This document shows, in pieces, positions 14,630 to 17,794 of a DNA stretch of 17,794 nucleotides (position 1 is its first letter; every line of letters begins with the position of its first letter). Source of the stretch: Ga0074139 sp046336825 (GTDB taxonomy: Bacteria > Bdellovibrionota > Bdellovibrionia > Bdellovibrionales > Bdellovibrionaceae); assembly GCA_046336825.1 (NCBI GenBank), contig JBKDFX010000116.1:1-17794 (forward strand). Direction: 5' to 3'. Under the pieces are notes generated by a model that was not told where the DNA came from, ran no database searches, and worked only from the letters and a program-made list of their open reading frames with translations. Both the position numbers and the translations under genes were made by a program.

Positions 14630-17089
14630 TTATTGACAAGCTTCGCAAGCTTCTGGGTTTTCAATACTACAAGCAATCACTTCGGCGTCCGTGTAAGTTT
14701 TGCTTTGAGTCGCGACTGTTGATGTTGTTGTGGTTGTTGGTGTGGGGGCCATTGAGTTGGAACCCGAACCGGCCTTAACTGTGGTTTTTGCAATTCCAGT
14801 GGCCGGACGACTTCGTAAATAATAAGTTGTTTTTAAGCCTTTTTTCCAAGCGTACATGTACATGCTTGAAAGTTTACCGATGGTGGGTGATTCCATAAAC
14901 AGATTAAGACTTTGAGATTGATCAATGAAAGCTCCACGGTCAGCTGCCATTTCAATCAAACTCTTCATGGGCACTTCCCAAACGGTGCGGAAAATTTCCT
15001 TGAGCTCCGGTGGTATGGCCACCACAGACTGTATGGACCCTTCCGACAATTTGATTTCATTTTTAACAGCTTCGTTCCACAGGCCACGGGCTTTTAGCTC
15101 AGTGACGAGGTAGCGATTCACTTGTAAAAATTCACCACTCAAAGTTTCTCTTTTAAAGAGGTTGCTGATTTGGGGCTCAGTCGCTTCATAGCAGCCCACG
15201 ATGCTGGCAATGGTCGCGGTGGGAGCAATGGCAATCAAAAGAGAATTTCTCATGCCTGCTTTTTGAATTCGTGCGCGCAGTTCATCCCATCGTTTGTTGT
15301 CCGTGGGCTTTAGGCCCCACAAATCAAACTGAAGCACACCCTGGGCGGCGCGTGTTTCATGGAAATTAGCATGGGGTCCATTTTTTTCTGCCAACTCGAC
15401 ACTGGTTAAAACTGCATTGTAGTAAATCTCTTCTTGGATTTTTTTAGAAATTTCTTTGGCTTTTTCTGAGTCAAAAGGAAGCCGCAATTGAAAGAAAACA
15501 TCCTGCAATCCCATGATTCCAAGTCCGACGGGTCTCCATTTTTCGTTGGAGGCCTGGGCTGTGGCAATAGGGTAGAAGTTGATGTCAATCACGCGATCCA
15601 GGTACTTAACAGCTGTGCGAACTGTGCGAGCCAGTTTTTCATAATCAAAGTCCTGACCTGAAACGTGTCGTCCCAAGTTGACCGAGCCTAAATTACAAAC
15701 CGCGGTTTCGTTGTTTGAAGTCACCTCTAGGATTTCGGTGCAAAGATTAGAAAGGTGAATCACGTTTTCTGGACGACCTGTTTGATTGGATTTAAGATTA
15801 CTCGCATCTTTAAAAGTGATCCAACCATTTCCTGTCTGAGCCAAACACTTCATCATGCGTGAATACAATTCTCGGGCTGAGATTTGTTTCACAAAGGATT
15901 TTTGAGCTTCAGCCTCTAAGTAGGCCTTTTCAAAGTCTTCACCAAAAAGGTCCACAAACTGGGGAACTTGGCGAGGATCAAAAAGTGACCACATTTGATC
16001 TGTTTCCACGCGCTTCATGAAAAGATCAGGCACCCAGTTAGCTAGATTAATGTTGTGGGTTCGTTTGGCGTCGTCGCCAGTATTTTCTCGCAGTTCCAAA
16101 AATTCTTCGATATCAGCGTGCCAGCTTTCTAAATAGACACAGGCCGCTCCTTTGCGCTTACCACCCTGGTTAACTGCAGACACTGAGGAGTCCATGGTTT
16201 TTAACCAAGGAATGATTCCGTTGGAATGTCCGTTTGTACCTTTAATCAGAGATCCCCGGGAGCGCACTCGCGAGTAGGCCACTCCGATTCCTCCAGCAAA
16301 TTTAGAAAGAAGGGCGATGTCAGTGTACTTTTCATAAATGGCCTTGAGATCATCCAGGGGAGAATCGAGCAAATAGCACGAACTCATCTGCGGGCGCAGA
16401 GTGCCTGAGTTGAAAAGTGTGGGAGTGGAAGCCATGTAGTCGTGGGAAGAAATCAAGCGGTAGAACTCAATGGCCTCTTCGACCTTGGTTGCCAATCCGC
16501 AGGCCACTCTCATAAAGAAATATTGAGGTGTCTCAAAAACCTGACGAGAAGTGGGGTTTTTAAGAAGATAGCGATCGTACACTGTGCGCAGTCCAAAGTA
16601 TTCGAAGCGATCCGTGCGGTAGGGCTCTATCGCTGCACACAGAGCGGCTTTGTTCGATTGAACAAACTCAAAAACGACCTGGCTTAAAAGACCATTTTTG
16701 TAACCGAAGGCGACACTGTCAGCGAAACTTTGAATTTTCTGCGAGCGAACTTCCTCATCGATATAAGTCGAAAGCAGACGGGCTGCCAATTTGGAGTATT
16801 CGGGTTCTTCACTAATTAAAAGCGAAGCCGTCTGTATACAAAGATTGTCCAACTCTTTTGTTGAGGCTCCATCATACAGACCACTGATGGCCTTAGTTGC
16901 GACCCGCAGGGGATCCACAGATCTCAATCCCTGGCACAGGTGAGTCACTCGCTCGACGATTTTGGTGACATCCACGGGCTCGAGGCTACCATCGCGCTTT
17001 TTAACACGCATGACGTGAGACATGGAGGCCATGGGGCCATCAGCTTGGTAGTCAGTGTTTGTCATTAACTCATTTTCATTGTTGTTCAT
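14630..17089 (-). CDS. nrdA: Ribonucleoside-diphosphate reductase alpha subunit (class Ia, R1)
   Basis: The catalytic subunit that reduces ribonucleoside diphosphates to deoxy forms. The ATG at 17089 follows GAGGGG by 7 nt and gives about 819 residues. An N-terminal ATP-cone (VKKRDGSLEPVD...PEYSKLAARLL, about 29-105) implies allosteric activity control. Active-site features are present: C238 (MSSCYL) and C465 (AVCNLGS) as the redox pair, SNLCTE (447-452) with the thiyl cysteine C450 plus N448 and E452, and the Tyr pair in TTYYLRSR (about 755-756) for radical transfer from NrdB. The C-terminus ends CEACQ, the expected shuttle cysteines, joined by a Thr-rich flexible linker. A long structured leader precedes it. 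nrdB follows after 10 nt. Confidence 0.97.
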   Translation of the reverse strand: MNNNENELMTNTDYQADGPMASMSHVMRVKKRDGSLEPVDVTKIVERVTHLCQGLRSVDPLRVATKAISGLYDGASTKELDNLCIQTASLLISEEPEYSKLAARLLSTYIDEEVRSQKIQSFADSVAFGYKNGLLSQVVFEFVQSNKAALCAAIEPYRTDRFEYFGLRTVYDRYLLKNPTSRQVFETPQYFFMRVACGLATKVEEAIEFYRLISSHDYMASTPTLFNSGTLRPQMSSCYLLDSPLDDLKAIYEKYTDIALLSKFAGGIGVAYSRVRSRGSLIKGTNGHSNGIIPWLKTMDSSVSAVNQGGKRKGAACVYLESWHADIEEFLELRENTGDDAKRTHNINLANWVPDLFMKRVETDQMWSLFDPRQVPQFVDLFGEDFEKAYLEAEAQKSFVKQISARELYSRMMKCLAQTGNGWITFKDASNLKSNQTGRPENVIHLSNLCTEILEVTSNNETAVCNLGSVNLGRHVSGQDFDYEKLARTVRTAVKYLDRVIDINFYPIATAQASNEKWRPVGLGIMGLQDVFFQLRLPFDSEKAKEISKKIQEEIYYNAVLTSVELAEKNGPHANFHETRAAQGVLQFDLWGLKPTDNKRWDELRARIQKAGMRNSLLIAIAPTATIASIVGCYEATEPQISNLFKRETLSGEFLQVNRYLVTELKARGLWNEAVKNEIKLSEGSIQSVVAIPPELKEIFRTVWEVPMKSLIEMAADRGAFIDQSQSLNLFMESPTIGKLSSMYMYAWKKGLKTTYYLRSRPATGIAKTTVKAGSGSNSMAPTPTTTTTSTVATQSKTYTDAEVIACSIENPEACEACQ

Positions 17090-17105
17090 TTTTGAACCCC
17101 TCATT

Positions 17106-17219
17106 TTACTTACGCTCAAAAAGCTTCCCGCTTTCTGAGAAAAAAAATCCATCAGTTCGTAGTGCCCGAAACCCCTCCGGACTAGCGAACCGATAAAAAG
17201 CGGCCTTACTTTGTTTCAT
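17106..17219 (-). CDS. Candidate small ORF, 37 codons, in the nrdA leader
   Basis: ATG at 17219 to TAA at 17106 encodes a basic, aromatic-rich peptide beginning MKQSKAAFYRFASPEGFRAL and ending GKLFERK, closing 16 nt before the nrdA ATG. Its ATG lies in the loop of one terminator-like hairpin and its body spans a second, so translation could influence the RNA fold. The SD is weak. It could equally be a chance reading frame. Confidence 0.3.
   Translation of the reverse strand: MKQSKAAFYRFASPEGFRALRTDGFFFSESGKLFERK
17140..17192 (-). terminator. Terminator-like hairpin with T8 tract, 51 bp upstream of nrdA
   Basis: On the minus strand CGGTTCG (17192-17186) pairs with CGAACTG (17159-17153). Inside it TAGT pairs with ACTA and CCG with CGG, separated by single-base or two-base bulges. 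Eight T residues follow (17147-17140) after a 5-nt gap. It lies between any leader promoter and nrdA, so it would act as an attenuator rather than a gene-end terminator. Confidence 0.4.
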
Positions 17220-17229
17220 GACCGCTTTT
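17195..17229 (-). terminator. Terminator-like hairpin AAAAGCGG/CCGCTTTT in the nrdA leader
   Basis: An uninterrupted 8-bp stem (17222-17229 with 17196-17203) encloses an 18-nt loop; on the minus strand it ends in five T residues. The symmetric A and T runs make it potentially bidirectional. The large loop weakens it as a classical terminator. Confidence 0.4.
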
Positions 17230-17639
17230 CGTTGGCCAACAATTTTGCGATTTCTCGCTCCTTGTCGGAGTGCTTAAGTGGTCATCCTGTAAGAACCTAA
17301 ACTTAATTTAGTGAATCTCGAGAAGTGGCATCTCCGCCTCAACAAAAGTCCCGTTTGGTCCTCCTTGTCGTCCTGTGTCGCACTGGATTTGTGATTCGGT
17401 CAGTTAAACCAAATCCCTATATCTAGTGGTTGTACCCAGAGGCCTTGTCCATAAGGCCGCTTCATCTCTTGTTTTCAAGATTGAACACAAAGTCAGAAGA
17501 AATCAAGGCCCTATTCTGGCATTTTTTTAAAACTGGACTGATTTTTGTCATATTTTTTTGTGTCGCTGCTGATCAATTAAGCATCTCTTTTGAGGATATT
17601 GACAAAACTGTTGTGCGAAAATTTGAAGCAGGTCTGCTC
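17220..17639 (-). promoter_or_regulatory. Long nrdA leader/intergenic region without a convincing gene
   Basis: No convincing protein gene is seen on either strand. Contents on the minus strand: a weak hairpin straight after the incoming gene's stop (about 17626-17639), and AT-rich sequence with several possible but unconvincing promoter pairs (for example TTGTCA with CTTAAT, 18 bp apart). These are followed by GGCCTT/AAGGCC (17441-17458), the NrdR-box-like site and the hairpin GGATTTG/CAAATCC (17385-17416). A direct repeat CGACAAGGAG (17258-17267 and 17361-17370, minus sense) contains SD-like AAGGAG. None of the standard riboswitch cores I know (cobalamin, TPP, SAM, glycine) could be matched. 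Confidence 0.5.
17414..17429. promoter_or_regulatory. Candidate NrdR box upstream of nrdA
   Basis: The core CTATATCTAG (17417-17426) matches the NrdR core CWATATATWG at 9 of 10 positions; the flanks match only partly. NrdR represses ribonucleotide reductase operons in many bacteria, usually through two boxes spaced by whole helical turns. No second copy was found about 31 bp to either side, and the site is 325 bp from the nrdA ATG. Confidence 0.35.
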
Positions 17640-17794
17640 TTAGTTTGAGCAGTGAAGTCCTTGGTAACTTTGTCTTTCATTGAGAAAATCAACAAGAAAT
17701 TGATGAGATCCCATTTTGTCTTTCGTCCATTGCGGAGCCACCAATTCTTCCCACCGAGAAGCATAGGCCGACAAACGATGCACGTGAATACGGG
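17640..17794 (-). CDS. C-terminal end of an unrecognised protein, 5' part beyond window
   Basis: On the minus strand from the right edge, one frame reads RIHVHRLSAYASRWEELVAP and continues through KMGSHQFLVDFLNERQSYQG to a TAA at 17642-17640, 50 codons in all. Its mixed, helix-like composition looks more protein-like than the two competing frames. One of those also stays open, into AT-rich sequence, and encodes an implausible Lys/Phe-rich peptide. Family not recognised. The gene is upstream of and parallel to nrdA but separated by more than 500 bp. Confidence 0.55.
   Translation of the reverse strand, partial: RIHVHRLSAYASRWEELVAPQWTKDKMGSHQFLVDFLNERQSYQGLHCSN

Noticed and set aside
17090..17152. 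Extended nrdA start at 17152
   Set aside because: The extra 21 residues lie over the T8 tract and hairpin region and have no SD; the 17089 ATG has GAGGGG at proper spacing.
17140..17430. Known riboswitch class upstream of nrdA, especially cobalamin
   Set aside because: A GCCACT stretch recalls a B12 box, but the surrounding conserved core elements and paired regions could not be found; no other standard aptamer core matched.
17430..17648. 72-codon plus-strand reading frame with hydrophobic content
   Set aside because: No SD, Phe/Ile richness explained by AT-rich DNA, and it lies in the intergenic region opposite likely promoter sequence.
17573..17764. 63-codon minus-strand reading frame starting MLLGGKNWW
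   Set aside because: The alternative frame ending at 17640 has better protein-like composition and is open to the window edge; this frame runs into AT-rich noncoding sequence.
1..17794. tRNA, rRNA, CRISPR arrays, insertion sequences, integrase or attachment sites
   Set aside because: None seen: no cloverleaf-like segments, no regularly spaced repeats, no transposase or integrase motifs and no flanking terminal repeats.

Overview
The window looks like a chromosomal segment from a predatory deltaproteobacterium-like lineage, most likely Bdellovibrionota (Bdellovibrio or a close relative). The best evidence is a large secreted fibre-like protein with phage-tail-fibre style repeats and the GTTxPxxxLDLSSKTDATRLPSG type linker that I associate with Bdellovibrio fibre (mosaic adhesive trimer) proteins. 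Housekeeping genes are intact, coding density is high, genes overlap by 4-14 nt, and GTG/TTG starts are used. I see no tRNA, rRNA, IS element or CRISPR array.

Layout. (1) Positions 1-3494 are all on the minus strand. Read in transcription order they hold a short/branched-chain acyl-CoA dehydrogenase, an orphan OppA-like periplasmic binding protein starting 6 nt after it, a 77-residue putative zinc-binding protein, and an SDR oxidoreductase cut by the window edge. (2) A divergent spacer at 3495-3603 carries a repeated TTGACC element. It leads on the plus strand to a small site-2-protease-type M50 metallopeptidase. (3) Minus strand 5881-4286: trpS followed by a small secreted protein made of three similar ~60-residue repeats. 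(4) Plus strand 6013-9419: a tightly overlapping operon of scpA, scpB, a membrane-anchored protein and an HTTM-domain (vitamin-K carboxylase-like) membrane protein. Both Scp proteins carry long acidic extensions. (5) Minus strand 12274-9388: a fibre/adhesin gene split by a one-base frameshift. Its AT-rich C-terminal module has an Lcl/DUF1566-like tip, and a decayed second C-terminal module lies directly downstream and runs into the 3' end of the HTTM gene. A lipoprotein is encoded divergently at 12421. (6) Minus strand 17089-12927: nrdA-nrdB, the class Ia ribonucleotide reductase, followed by a membrane-anchored unknown. (7) 17090-17639: a long nrd leader with two terminator-like hairpins, an NrdR-box-like site and a possible 37-residue small ORF. 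Beyond it, the C-terminal end of an unrecognised protein enters from the right edge.

Together these genes cover DNA precursor synthesis (nrdAB), chromosome condensation (scpAB), Trp-tRNA charging and fatty or branched-chain acyl oxidation. The envelope-facing genes (fibre, lipoprotein, repeat protein, HTTM pair) form the accessory part. The two places that reward a second look most are the frameshifted, module-swapped fibre locus with its displaced remnant, and the structured nrdA leader.
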